A stretch of DNA of 64,000 nucleotides, taken from contig JAVIAB010000041.1 in NCBI GenBank assembly GCA_032433765.1, positions 74,980,232 through 75,044,231 of the forward strand, read 5' to 3'. How positions within the stretch are numbered: position 1 is the first letter of the stretch; each line of letters begins with the position of its first letter. The DNA comes from Megaustenia siamemsis. Taxonomy: Eukaryota > Mollusca > Gastropoda > Stylommatophora > Ariophantidae. The notes beneath the pieces are model-generated. The model searched no databases. It had not been told where the DNA came from and saw nothing but the letters and a program-made list of their open reading frames with translations. The position numbers and the translations under genes were made by a program. This document shows, piece after piece, positions 1 through 11,165 of the stretch.

Positions 1-249
1 GTGCATGTCTGTGTTAGTCACATCTCATATCTTTGTGTGTGCATGTCTGTGTTAGTCACATCTCACATCTTTGTGTGTGTATGTCTGTGTTAGTCACATC
101 TCATATCTTTGTGTGTGCATGTCTGTGTTAGTCACATCTCACATCTTTGTGTGTGCATGTCTGTGTTAGTCACATCTCACATCTTTGTGTGTGCATGTCT
201 GTGTTAGTCACATCTCACATCTTTGTGTGTGCATGTCTGTGTTAGTCAC
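1..249. repeat. 38-bp minisatellite, about 6.5 copies
   Basis: A 38-bp unit beginning GTGCATGTCTGTGTTAGTCA repeats head to tail from the window edge to about 249. Units differ only at single positions (CATATC/CACATC, GTGCATG/GTGTATG). The array probably continues to the left of the window. It ends where a dispersed retroposon copy begins. Confidence 0.95.
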
Positions 250-600
250 CTCTAGTGACTCGGGCAGATGGTGCTCGTAAACCTGGGAGGGCCGACCATC
301 TAAGGGCAGAATCCCCCTACAGAAAAGATCATCTACTGCCTTGCAGGAAGATTGGGGACAATCAAAGGCTAGGGAAAGCAAACCCGAATAAAATGCTGGC
401 TGAAATCGGATGCACTGGGCTACTGGCGCAGAACACAGTGCAACGTATTAACGGGTGTTCAGTCAGAGTGGATCTGACAGACTCTATTTGTGATGTTCTG
501 TCTGTGGGGGCGATCAACACACTTAGCCTGACAGCTGACTTCATATGAGAGTCTGGAATCCTTACTCTGATTGAGTCCTGAACGCAGAGAGAGAGAGAGA
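250..600 (+). mobile_element. Retroposon copy with (GA)n tail
   Basis: A unique-looking body of about 330 bp ends in GAACGCAGAGAGAGAGAGA. Its last part (about 530-600) matches, in reverse complement, a 97-bp insert at 51110-51206. That insert also ends in a GA/CT run and is flanked by a 10-bp direct repeat. The shared 3' end and the different 5' lengths are what retroposition gives. A 97-codon frame runs through it (255-548), but nothing in it resembles a known protein. It could be a SINE or the 3' end of a LINE; I cannot tell which. Confidence 0.55.
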
Positions 601-662
601 AATATACTGTCTCATTCTATAATTTGAGGCGTTCATAAAATATTTAATTTATTATGTTACAG

Positions 663-744
663 GTAACTGTACAAATGACACCCTTTGGGCTATTGAACCT
701 GCCAGAAACCTGACCTCACCAAGTTATCCTAATAATTATCCAAG
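663..744 (+). CDS. CUB-1 exon 1 (N-terminal strands)
   Basis: This 82-bp exon lies between an acceptor (TTATGTTACAG) and a donor (AAG|GTATGAG). It enters in phase 1 and leaves in phase 2. It encodes NCTNDTLWAIEPARNLTSPS followed by YPNNYP, the classic start of a CUB domain: the first disulfide cysteine, an aromatic residue, then the SPxYPxNYP turn. It reads in phase with the exon at 3991. CUB domains are extracellular protein- or carbohydrate-binding modules. No signal peptide or start codon is visible upstream, so this is an internal exon of a gene that starts outside the window. The 38-bp minisatellite and a retroposon fill the 660 bp before it. Confidence 0.85.
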
Positions 745-1092
745 GTATGAGAAACATATTATCAGTTTAACATTACATAATACAGAAAATTAATACTACT
801 TGTATTAATATTCAGAATAATTTATTGTGTCATAATTTGGCATATTATGGTAGTCCACAAAACCAGAGATTGGCAAGACTTTGTCATCCATTTTATCAGG
901 TTATTTTCTCTCTGCCATCTATGCTTGGTTGCCCTGGTCAGCAAATAACTTGTATGTTATAACTATGTTGTGTCTAATGTTTTTGTTAATGTAATCAAAA
1001 CCAGTATACATTCGTTGATATATCATTTGATTGGCAGTAACATGATTATCAAAGAGCGAATGTCTATACTCAAAGGAAATGATTAACTCTGC

Positions 1093-1161
<69 letters not shown>

Positions 1162-1300
1162 TGAGTTTTCATACGTTTAATACCCCTCTTTTTGAACATT
1201 TAAGAGTTTGAAGGCTAAATTGAAGAGAATTTTGATACAGAATTTTATTAATTATTTTTAATAATTTAATTTTTTTCTTTGAAAAAAAAAATAAGTTCCT
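745..1300. other. Intron segment with (TA)n(GA)n microsatellite
   Basis: This AT-rich intron sequence contains a compound dinucleotide repeat, (TA)n at about 1094-1136 running directly into (GA)n to about 1161. No coding or RNA feature is recognised in the rest. Confidence 0.8.
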
Positions 1301-1301
1301 T

Positions 1302-1850
1302 GTGATTTATTATGAAGAAGCATTTTTTATTATTTGGCTTTCCCAAGAAATGAAGAAGATACTATACAACCATTTGTTGACAATAGAAACAAGAAAAAGA
1401 GTTCTTAAATGTTATGTAGAGCCAGTCTTAACATATGGATGTGAATCATGGACAATAGGACAACAGACAAGAAAATCACTGGCATCTGTAGAAATGTGGT
1501 TTCACAGAAGAATGTTGCGAATACCATGGACAGCTAAGTAGAGTAATGAAAATGTTCTGAAAGTGGTCAAAGCAAAAAGAGAGCTAATTTCCAATATTAG
1601 GAAGAAACAATCATCATTTTTTGGCCATGTAATGAGAAGAGAACAGCTGGAATATATTGTAACAACTGAGAAAATTGAGGGACGAAGAGATAGAGGGAAG
1701 CAAAGAGAAAAAAATACCAGACAGCTTTTAAGAGAATGGCTTGGTAGAAGGTCAACAACAGAAATGATAAATAACTGTCGAGATCGAACGTTGTGGAGAG
1801 ACATGATCACCTACGCCAGTAGGCCCGGTACTTGATGATGATGATATTTT
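1302..1850 (+). pseudogene. LINE family L-A2, 3' end fragment
   Basis: Two frames joined by an in-frame TAG at about 1539 encode the C-terminus of a non-LTR retrotransposon polyprotein. It has the post-RT segment (KCYVEPVLTYGCESWTIGQQ), then FFGHVMRREQLEYIVTTEKI, then a basic RRDRGKQREK stretch, then LWRDMITYASRPGT. The stop is followed at once by a GATGATGATGATG tail. Copies of the same subfamily lie at 27558-27816 and 38591-39167. The 5' truncation, premature stop and simple-repeat tail mark a dead insertion made by target-primed reverse transcription. It lies in the CUB-1 exon 1-2 intron. Confidence 0.85.
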
Positions 1851-3990
1851 AATGGAGGAAAATCTTTATCCAGTCTTTTTTACAAGATGAAGAAATATTG
1901 CATCTGTTTACAAATCAATGGCAGCTCTCAGTTCTTTTTCAAAATAAATTTAAAGAAAATAATTTAAGCTTTGAAATTGCTGACAAATATAATGAAGACT
2001 TTAAATGTATTGCAGTTATAACTAGTTCTCTAAATGATTGGTAATATTAATGGCTTCAAGAATAAATAAGATATCATTCATTTTGCTACAAAAATACAAA
2101 ACATGAACTGTTTTTTTTTCCACATTGCATCAATGAAGCTGAAGAAAAAAAACTCTATGAAGTACACAGATAAGAGCAAATAGTTGGTTTCTGTGTCAAA
2201 AACATTTTTTTTAAAAGGATTTTGAGACATATTGTGCACAAATGGAACTACTTATTCAACATTTACTTTGTTTATTAGGGTATAAACAAAGGTATAGCAA
2301 GTTGTGTTTTGTGTACTTCAATGTGTCACATTCCTCATCACTCAAGTAATTGCTTTAATAAGGGAGCTAGTGGGAGAGAGAGATATTTTCTTAAGAAATA
2401 GTACCTTTCTATTTACGATTAGGTCCAAAAACTGTGCCTATTATTTGGCTTGTACCTTTTAATTGTTATTTGTACCATGAAGCTTGTCCAATCGAAGATG
2501 AGATTCAATAGGCACGTATTGTACCATTTTCTCATCAACAGTTGTTTTAGAAATATAACTGGACATTGAATTGTACATAAACTATTTTATGAAACAAGTC
2601 AAAGTTTTGTATTAAAATAACGTAACATTTAAATTAAAAATACAATTTCAAAAGGAAGAAAGTAAAAATCTATTTTAAAATATATTTATAGCAATTCTCA
2701 GATCGGAACTTTTAAGAACGATTTGTATAAGTCTGGCTCTTTAATATTACCTTGGCTATGTAATAACCCTGACCAGCCTGAAGTTGACCACAATTGACTT
2801 AGCACAAAGAAACATAATGTTTTATGAGCAATTTACGAGTTTAGCTTCACAAATTAGTTACTCGTAAATTACAGTTTATGAGTTTAGCTTACCAAGCATA
2901 TTTAAGCTAAACAAGTGATCTCGCCTCACTGACAGGACATACTTAAATTAACAACAGTTTATAGTTTTTGTGCATTTAATTTTATTTTTGTCAACGAGGT
3001 TTAGGGTTAGGTTTAGTTGTAGGCTATTCAAAACCCTAAACCTAGCCTAGGAGTCTTCTTATGATAGATTCAAGAGCAACTAAATAAAATTCAAGTGAAT
3101 GTTACTCAGAGTATAACTAATTTAGGATGTAAACTCGTAAATTAAAATTGTATGATTCATAACACACCTTACGCCACATTTGTGCATTTGATGCTCAATT
3201 TCTTGTCACCTATGCATGTCACTTCTGCACAATCCAGTCACTTGCTAGTCTGAATAAAATTAGTGACATGGCACAACTTTGTTTTCCTCCAGTATTTACT
3301 GGGGGATCGTTAGTGTTGCTGGCCTCTGCTTTAACACAACAAAGTCTGAGTCGAAAAGTTGAAATAAAATAAAATAAATTTAAAAAAAAACTGACAGTAA
3401 ATTCTCAGACAGGGAAAGTGTGGAGATAAACACAAATATAAACTATATATTTAAAGCTTCAGAGAAGATGTAAAATAAACATAAAATGGTATCTAAAGAA
3501 GCAGATAGAGATGAGACAAACTACGATGTTGTTTCAAGAGCTCATCGGCCATTTTGAGATCAGTTGCCATTTGTGTATGTCTCAATATGTATATCTGTTA
3601 TAGTGTACCTGACAAAGGCTTTTGTAGAAATGTTGTTGTTTACCTCTTCTTTATTCTGGTTTAGCTGCTTGATTCTATTTTATATTTATTTTGCACGGAC
3701 AGCTATAGTTTCTGTCCTGTGAGCCATCTTAACTAGCTTAACTAACATATCATATACAATTTATCATAATTTATAGCGGTTCATTTTCAAGAAAAAAACA
3801 TGATATAATCTGAAATCTGGAATAAGTTTATTTCAAATACAGATGATCAAATATGTCGTAGTTAAAGATTGTGATTTAGTTTAACACACGTAACAAATAA
3901 AACATATAAAATATGTTACAAAATGAAGCATTTTCATAAACTAAAGAAACGATTTGTTTGACAACCATTACATTTGAAATCTCGTTTCAG
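1851..3990. other. Intron of CUB-1, mostly unassigned
   Basis: AT-rich sequence without a supported gene. About 3000-3050 holds a short imperfect inverted repeat (GTTTAGGGTTAGG against CAAAACCCTAAACC) in a region with several GAGTTTAGCTT copies. This suggests a small foldback element. A Penelope-type tail with a hammerhead-like core lies near 3590-3720 and is listed separately. Confidence 0.5.
3590..3720 (+). mobile_element. Penelope-type tail fragment with degenerate hammerhead-like core
   Basis: CCTGACAAAGGCTTTTGTAG followed by AAATG at 3608-3631 resembles a hammerhead core (CUGANGA, stem II, GAAA) with one core change (CTGACAA) and a weak stem II. The following TTTAGCTGCTTGATTCTATT is clearly related to GTTCAGCTGCTCAATAACAT, which follows the equivalent motif at 11005. 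The two loci are therefore copies of one repeat family. Confidence 0.5.
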
Positions 3991-4118
3991 TAACATTGAC
4001 TGTTATTGGTTCATCCGATCTTCTTTACCCTCTCATGTGGTTGTCTTGAAAATCTTGGACTTCTCCTTGGAGGGAGAATTATCAACGTGCGCTCATGACT
4101 ATGTGAATATTTACGATG
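3991..4118 (+). CDS. CUB-1 exon 2 (central strands)
   Basis: This 128-bp exon runs from acceptor TCTCGTTTCAG to donor GATG|GTATAC. It enters in phase 2 and leaves in phase 1. It encodes NIDCYWFIRSSLPSHVVVLK, then LDFSLEG, and ends CAHDYVNIYDG. These are the second CUB cysteine followed by a tryptophan two residues on, the hydrophobic core strand, the third cysteine and the DYVxIYDG signature. The glutamate and the aspartate before YV fit the calcium site of calcium-binding CUB domains. Joining to exon 1 restores YPS-NIDC. The 128-bp length matches CUB-3 exon 2 and differs from the 137 bp of CUB-2 and CUB-4. Confidence 0.92.
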
Positions 4119-4204
4119 GTATACAATTCGTAAACATATTTTGAGCTTTGTTTCTCTTGCTTTGTTTTAGATATATGACATGCTAATATAATATTTAAAG
4201 GAAA

Positions 4205-4575
4205 AGATGATTAGAGGCCACAGAGATGGGATTTCTCAGAAGAATGTTGAAAGTTTCCTGGACAGCTAAAAAGACCAATGAGGAAATTCTCAAAGAGGCC
4301 AACACAAAAAGGGAATTCCTAAAAAACATCAGAAAGAAGCAATCAACATTTTTTCGGGCACATGATGAGAAGAAGAAAGTTGGAATACTTGTTTACAACT
4401 GGCAAAATAAAAAGAAATAGAGACAAAGAGAGAAAATACTGGATAGCTTGGTGTCATGGCATGGAAAACGGTAAAAAAAAAAAGAATTGATACGATGCAC
4501 TGTGGTTAGAAAATTGTGGAAGGACATGATCGCCTACGCCAACCGGTATGGCACATGATGATGATGATGATGATG
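4205..4575 (+). pseudogene. LINE family L-A1, 3' end fragment
   Basis: Encodes GFLRRMLKVSWTAKKTNEE, then KKQSTFF and further C-terminal polyprotein sequence with frameshifts, down to DMIAYANRYGT. A run of GATGATGATGATGATGATGA follows. It is the same family as 25861-27337 and 50045-52900. It sits only about 90 bp after the donor of CUB-1 exon 2. It is dead: frames are broken at about 4355 and 4420. Confidence 0.85.
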
Positions 4576-5540
4576 AATATAACAATTCTTTTTGTGCAAC
4601 ATTAAACTGACTACAATTTCTTGAGACAAACACATAACAGATATTGGTTTAATGAAATAATAACTAAAAAAATAAGACAGTTTCATTACATAAATATGTT
4701 ACGGTAACCACTATTCTTTAGTGACAGAACCCATACAGAAATTCCTGTAAATATCACATGGACTTAATTTTACCATGAAATAGTAAAAAATTTAACTCCA
4801 CGATTTAAACAAATTACTAGTATTCTTAATATTGATACACGATTATTGATTATAATTAAGGATTTGATCAATATTAGTGGAATTTGATAGCCTTTTAATA
4901 ACAATTATCAAGGAAATTGATAATTTTATTTAAACAGGACAAAGTCAATACTTTTATTAAAATGATATAGAGCCATGAGACATGAATTAAAATGATACTG
5001 TACATTTGAAAATAACATAAATGGTCAGTTTATGTTAAATCAAGGAACAAGTGGTTGGATGTAACATACACTCTTAGAAAGTATGGAGACAGCTTTACAA
5101 AAAAAAAGGACAATACAATATATCTGACATTTCGGCCGATATGCGGCCTTCTTCGGAAAACAGAGACAAGACAAACAGAAACAGACAACGAAATGAAGAT
5201 ATACTCTACTAAATGTTCTGGAGTAATAAAACTAATACTATAAAGAAGGAAAAGATAAAATGAAAAGAAAATGCGTAATCTGAATATACTATATTATATG
5301 CATAGTAGCGAGAGAGAGAGAGAGAAAGGAGAAAGTTAATTATTTTAAAAAATTATACAAATATGAGTCACTTAGCTGAACCATTCCGTGTTCTGTTGAA
5401 AAGTGAAATGTGGAAAATATTAGTGGAAGAGGCGGAGAGAGGGACCAGGCCACACGATTATCGAACAACAAATCTGACAGTATTAATAGTTATTATTAAT
5501 TATTATTATTAGTAATTGTTACTATTACTATAGTATCAAT
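4576..5540. other. Intron segment with hammerhead-like repeat and GA run
   Basis: AT-rich intron. Around 5057-5175 lies a dispersed repeat. Its minus strand reads CCGAAGAAGGCCGCATATCG then GCCGAAATG, a 5-bp perfect stem inside hammerhead-like flanks (5129-5156). A (GA)n run lies near 5309-5325. No gene is seen. Confidence 0.55.
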
Positions 5541-8300
5541 GACACTATTGGCTGATAATATGACGAGAAGGACATGGTCAAACACCGTAATCAGATGTAA
5601 CCATAAAGACCAGAAGCTAGCACCTACCAAATTAGAACAAAGTTTCGGCCCAACAGGCCTTCAGCAGGAACAAACACAGACATATATTTGAAACATGTAC
5701 TAGAGTAAACACGTAAGACGATATACAAGCATAGAGTAGCAGCGGTATTGTACTAAAGTAAACACATAAGACGATATACAAACATAGAGTAACAGCGGTA
5801 TTGTACTAGTATAGGGTCAAAGTAAAAGAAATGCATATAAATGTCAGGTTGCAGTGAGAGACTCTGTCACTCTAATTTCAGCCCCGAGGAGTATCATGCT
5901 CTCTCGGATCTTCGCAGAGGCGAGGACATGATCACCAAGCCTGCTAATAAGGATGGCTTTGTAGTAGTCTGGCAAAAGGACCTCTATATCAGTGAAGGGC
6001 AGAGACAACTATCTGACCACACATTTGATTAAACCTGCCTGGACAATTGTCTCCAATAATGCTTCGGTTCATAAGACTATTTGGGAGTGCATTGAGGACG
6101 GAGAATTTCCTGCGAATTTATTTCAGATGATCCTCCTTGATAGCGGCTTGTGTAGACCCTCTACATTTTGTCCAAAATATGCAAATACAATTTACCTGGT
6201 CATCTGATGGTATCGGTAATCTCGTGTCCTAAGGCATATATTTCTGACTTCATCAACAGTGTTTTTCAACTCATGGCCATAAGCCTCTACTCCTTTGTTA
6301 AAGACATCAACTATGATCTCAAAATCTTTTCTTCTATTAACTTTTCTCCTGACCACAACAACGATCTCTTTGTCATGGATGTCTGCTCCTTGTACATTTC
6401 TATCAATCACAATGATAGCCTTTTAGCTCTCAAATTCTTCCTGGATTGGTTAAGACCCACATCCTCCTCTGCCTAGCGGAACTAGTTCTTATCCTCAACT
6501 CTATTGAGTTCGACACCAACGTCATCATTCAGATCGGTAAGGGTAGCGATATGCACCAAAATGAGTCCTAGCTACTCCTCTCTATCTATGGGTGACCTGG
6601 AGCACAACATACTCCAGACATACTAACTAAGGTCCTCTTTCACTTATCTGCCGTAAATACATAGACCCTGCATTTGTGTGGCTGAACTGTCTTAGGACGA
6701 GATTTCCAGATTTATTGATCATCATCACCCCACGATCTGCATCACTTCCTTTATTTCCACCACCTCAGTCTCTTTCTAGATATGACAGTTTTCTTTGGAA
6801 CCTTAGTTCTTCTCACCTCTGTCTTCTATAAATCTACTGACTCCCTTAGTTATCTCCTCTACGACTCTTCCAACCCGACATCCTTCAGAAACACTCTTCT
6901 TTTCTCTCAGTTACTGATTCGTCACCACCTCTACCAGGATGATGATGATGATTCCTTACATCAGGCCAACATTATGTTGGACTTTTTTCGCTGACGCCTC
7001 TATCCAGAATTAGTTCTCAGTTCTTCTACCTGCTCTTCAACATTTTCTCTGCACCTCCCATCAGGCTGTCCTTACCCCTTTTACTCATCCCCCACTCTGA
7101 TAGGGTAACACTTGTTCCCACTCTCCCACAACATCCACCACTATGCGGCGATCAGAATCCTTTACCACTACCTATCTACCATCCACTTTGACCGTACAAC
7201 CCCTCTTCTTTTCCTTGACCCTCTTCTGATTGCCTTCAGGCTGATCATAATCTGTGCTACATACTTGTCAGGAGCTGCCTTCCTTCCCGTGTCCACAACC
7301 ACCATGACACTACCTGTTGCGAACACAATCGATGTAATAGTTATGACCACATTCTCCATACAGATACAGCTCTCCTTAATGGTTCTTACAAGATCATAGT
7401 TTGCATGTATATTGCATAACAGCATCTATGTCATCATATATAAGTGATGTAAGATAACCTAAATTGGCAGAGACAGATCGCCACCTAGTGGACAGATGCT
7501 GTATAAACCACTATGATATTTCACCTGATACAGGTACCTCTGTATCATCCCACTTCAACTCTCATAGCCATAAGGCTAAAGTCGATGTCTATGTCACCGG
7601 CTTAGTGTCATGTTCTTCAGACAGCTGCAATAGATTTACTTTGGAGAATAGTATGATTGTCCACATGGGTTGCCTCACTCCATGGGGAATTAACATATCT
7701 CTTTCTTACAAGTAATCAGTTACCTTTCTCTTCATTTTTCCCGTAAATTCATCCCCCTCCCCCTATCATTTGCTTCTACCCTTCCCCCTTTTTCCATTAG
7801 CCACTTTATTATCCTGATGCGTTTTTCCCTGTACAGTGCTCAGGGAAAACACTTTCTCCTCATATATAGGGAATATGCAGATGTGCACTAACATATTCCT
7901 AGGTGCAAACACTCAGTCTCCCTTACATAGTACCAATTTTTAGTTGTTGTGATCTTTATACCCTGGCTGGTATTGTTGATCCTCAAAATTCTGGTATTTT
8001 TACTTCTCTCATTGTTGAGTTTTTAGTACCACTACACTTACTACTACTATTTTTTCACATTTCTTCTATCTGATTCTTTTGGCAGTACAGTGCTCCCTTT
8101 TTACTGTATAGTTGATAAGCCTTTGATACCGGGATCCCTATGAACTCTTTTTATGTAAGATGTGCTGTTAGGTTTGGCTACTGTTGTCTGCCCATGCCTT
8201 TACTTCTCACAATGGCCTGACATGTAATATTATGTATAATATGCATTCGTGCCGCGGTAGATGCTAGTCTCTAGTCCTTACACCTGATTACAGTGTCGGA
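5541..8300 (+). pseudogene. Penelope-like element 1, decayed (RT plus C-terminal endonuclease region)
   Basis: Pieces of a Penelope-like polyprotein occur in the correct order, with many stops and frameshifts. At about 5860-6030: FSPEEYHALSDLRRGEDMI, TKPANKDGFVVVW, and DLYISEGQRQLSD, the conserved segment before the RT palm. At 6205-6475: VSVISCPKAYISDFINSVF and, with the catalytic-motif neighbourhood, DLFVMDVCSLYISINHNDS. At 7530-7713: SSHFNSHSHKAKVDVYV to CLTPWGINISLSY, which is like the C-terminal end of the GIY-YIG-bearing part. A hammerhead-like motif (5642-5668, minus strand) precedes it. T/C-rich 3' sequence continues to about 8300. It has no active product. Confidence 0.75.
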
Positions 8301-8316
8301 CCATGTCCTCATCATC

Positions 8317-8545
8317 TCATAACGTATAACATTCTAGAGAGACTATTGAAATACAATGGCCACCTCGGAAAGGCACAGCGGGCTTGAAAGAACAATAATG
8401 GAAGTCATGGTTCCAGGAATACAAGACATGGACAGGCCAAGAAGATGGGTTCAAGACATCAACAAAACTTTGAACATGACAACAGATGAAGCAGGAGATC
8501 TGGAGAGAGACAGATACTCTTTCTGATGGGGTTGTAGCTAATGCA
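8317..8545 (+). pseudogene. LINE C-terminal fragment (unassigned family)
   Basis: The frame NILERLLKYNGHLGK, IMEVMVPGIQDMDRPRRWVQ, then DINKTLNMTTDEAGDLERDR matches the usual end of non-LTR polyproteins: a GH followed by a GRPRxxWxxxI-type segment and a final helix. It has no start and no tail and is interrupted by stops, so it is a dead fragment in the CUB-1 exon 2-3 intron. Confidence 0.6.
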
Positions 8546-8956
8546 ACTTTTTGCAAAGGACATGAACCTGAGGATGATCTATACATATATCCAAACACAA
8601 TGCAAGACAATTAATTACAGCCCTTGCTGTTTAATGTAAATATAAAATAAAGTAAATATGTTGACCATGCAATAGATTAGTAACAACTAAACACAATCTA
8701 CACATCAACTGACAAGTACTAGGAAAACATAATTTCATTAAAGCATTTATTTTTATAAATTTCATTAGTGTATTTTCAGGTGTTGCAAATTTGCATTTAA
8801 AATATAACTGAGATATGCCACATTTGTCATTTATTGTTACTTTATACATGTTACATTCTAACAGATTATTTATTGTTTTGAATTTTAAATTGAAAGTAAT
8901 TGCACAGTAATGTAAGACAAAAACAGCACTAATGATATATTTGTAACCATATTTAG

Positions 8957-9115
8957 GTAATATCACAGACAGAAACCAAATCGTATCGTTGTGTGGGAAT
9001 GATTCAAGTACAGTGTACACAATTGTTGGCGCCACTCTGATTATTCAGTTTCATACTGATTTTTCAACAAACTACAGAGGATTTAATCTTGAATACAAGT
9101 CTCAAGATAAATCAG
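8957..9115 (+). CDS. CUB-1 exon 3 (C-terminal strands)
   Basis: This 159-bp exon runs from acceptor CATATTTAG to donor TCAG|GTAATA, entering and leaving in phase 1. It encodes NITDRNQIVSLCGNDSSTVY, then TLIIQFHTDFSTNYRGF, and ends NLEYKSQDKSG. It supplies the fourth CUB cysteine in the LCG context, the aspartate of the F-x-x-D strand and the final GFxxxY strand. With exons 1 and 2 it gives a complete CUB domain of about 123 residues. The FHTD and EYKSQ residues are shared with CUB-3 but not with CUB-2 or CUB-4. Confidence 0.92.
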
Positions 9116-9289
9116 GTAATATTCTTCCTCTTCTTCTTCTGTCCTTCCTCATTTGCTTTTCACCATCGAGGAGAGATATAATTTGTGGTCTTTTGCACTT
9201 CTGTTGGTTTCACCTGCTGTTATTTTTCCTAGTGTTTCTAATGTATTCTCTAGTGTTTTCTTTTTATGTCTGCTCTCCATAAACCTCTA

Positions 9290-10440
9290 TACATCACAGA
9301 TGGCCCCTGGGCTCTAAAGTTCTTCCTGAAATGTAGGAACCAACCCTTGGTCCCTACCTCTACCCTTGTTCGTCTGGCATAACATTCATCTCATTTCAAT
9401 TCTACGGTTGATTCTTCATCCAGACTAGTGCAGTGGTTATAGTCACAAAGATGGGCCCCAGCTATAGCTACCTATTCACGGGCTACTAGAACACCAAATT
9501 CCAAATTATTTCCTCTTTCAGTGGTCATCTCCCTCTCATGTATTACAGGTACATTGATGATGATTTAGGGTATCTGATCTTTCAGATCCTGATTTGACCA
9601 AGTTTTTGGAATTTGTGGGCTCATTTCACTCCATTCAGAGTTCGTTCCCTTTCTCTACCAACTCGGTTACCTTTTTAGACATCTCGGTCTCCCTTCACCC
9701 ATCAGGTTTACATACCGCTGTATTTTATAAGCTAACTGAGGCCTCACTCATACCTCTATTCATCTTCGTACCCTCGCACCTGTCGTGATTCTATACCTTT
9801 TACTCAACTCCTATGCCTCATAAATCTCTGTGACCAAGACAACGACTTTCATAACCAGCCCCACCTTATGTTTGAATTCTTTCATCACTGTCTTTACTCT
9901 GAATCTGTCCTACAACCTGCTCTCCAAATAGTTCTCCCTATTATCCGCACAATAGCTCTTACCTCGACTAACCGATAGAACTGTTCTCTCTCTCTTACCC
10001 ATCACCTTCATAATCTGGCTGCACTCCAGATCCTTAAATGTCACCTCACTCTGACCCTACTACTCACCTTCTATTCTCCAACCCACTTTAGATTGCCAGG
10101 ATATTATCCCTTTGACTTCCGTGATACAGGTATCATCTCTTGTTCCTCTGATACCAATAGCTGTTGTCGAACTAACTTATAGCCCACTTTGGTACTCTCC
10201 AACTGAGAAAACTCTTTTCATTCTTTTCTTTAAACTTTGGTCTCCTCTTCATGTCTTTCCTTTGTCCTATCCTCATTCCTCCCTGTGTTATCTTTATTAC
10301 CTTTCTTGCTCTTCTTCCCTCTTACCACCCCTATCATCTCTTTCTTTTACTCCTCTTCCCACTTTATTTTTACCCTATGAGACATTTTTAAAATTTTTCA
10401 TTGTTTGGTACCTTTGGTCTAATTAAATCGTACCTCCCTT
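9290..10440 (+). pseudogene. Penelope-like element 2, decayed RT segment
   Basis: At 9594-9788 the frame reads TKFLEFVGSFHSIQSSFPF, then NSVTFLDISVSLHPSGLHT and AVFYKLTEAS. This is the conserved TFLDxxxxL...G...VYxKPT region after the catalytic motif of Penelope-like reverse transcriptases. YIDDDLGYL just upstream, around 9550, looks like the catalytic YxDD box in another frame. Neighbouring frames hold more eroded pieces to about 10440. It shares little nucleotide identity with element 1 at 5541-8300, so the two are separate insertions. It lies directly after CUB-1 exon 3. Confidence 0.7.
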
Positions 10441-10444
10441 TCTT

Positions 10445-10870
10445 TTTCTTTCTTCTTTTCTCTTTTCACTGATACCTAAAAGGTGTCATGGTTTATATCA
10501 TTTGTCATTCTTGAGCTGCTCGAACTGTCTGAATTAGTGACTTTCCTTTGTTGTTACATGTCTCTGTCACTGTATCTATCCATCTTCTTCTGGGTCTTCC
10601 TCTTGGTCTTTTGTCCATGCATTCTCGAGAAGAACGCCCTTGATGGTGATTGATAGGGATTCATTCTGACCAGGTGGCCAGACCATTTAAGTTCTTGTTG
10701 TTCTATATATTCTTGGCAGGGTTTTGTTCCTACTATTTTTCTTACGGTTTCATTTGGTATGCTGTCTCTTCTTGTGTTGTTTGTTACTTTTCTCAAGCAT
10801 TGCATCTCACATGTATTGATCTTTCTTAAATGTGATTTAAGGGTCCATGTTTGACTTTCATAGCCATTAT
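10445..10870 (-). pseudogene. LINE family L-D, 3' end fragment
   Basis: The minus-strand frame gives QCLRKVTNNTRRDSIPNET, VRKIVGTKPCQEYIEQQ, then KWSGHLVRMNPYQSPSRAF. It is nearly the same as the copy at 63450-63970, including the noncoding tail (TGATACCTAAAAGGTGTCAT). The frame breaks inside the basic region, whereas the copy at the window's right end keeps GKRPRGRPRRRWIDAV. It is a dead LINE end. Confidence 0.8.
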
Positions 10871-10879
10871 TTATTGTAC

Positions 10880-11165
10880 CTGCCCTATTGTCTATTAAAC
10901 TTTTAATCAGCCTCTATGAAAATCCTGGCCACTGTCATTTCTGCCATTTTTTGAGAGCTGTGTATTCTAACTCTGAAATTTGTGTTTGTATAAAGTTTGT
11001 TATACCCGATGAAGGCTTTTGCAGAAACGTTGTAGCTTGTCTCGTCTTTCTGTTAGTTCAGCTGCTCAATAACATTTTACATTTGTTTTCTGCAGCTTTA
11101 CATGCGGCCTTGCATAGTATTTCATATTTATTATATTTTATGTACGTGCTTATCTCCTAGTGTTT
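10880..11165 (+). mobile_element. Penelope-type tail with hammerhead-like core
   Basis: Around 11005-11030 the sequence CCCGATGAAGGCTTTTGCAG followed by AAACGTTG resembles the hammerhead order CUGAUGA, stem II, GAAAC. One core base is changed (CCGATGA) and stem II is weak. Downstream sequence matches 3590-3720. It lies between two L-D type LINE pieces that read on the minus strand, and may have inserted into one LINE. Confidence 0.5.

Noticed and set aside
3000..3050. Telomere-like TTAGGG
   Set aside because: Only one or two degenerate copies in a short inverted repeat; no array.
7112..7425. Overlapping frames on both strands around 7112-7425 as genes
   Set aside because: They lie inside the decayed Penelope-like element and have no domain of their own.
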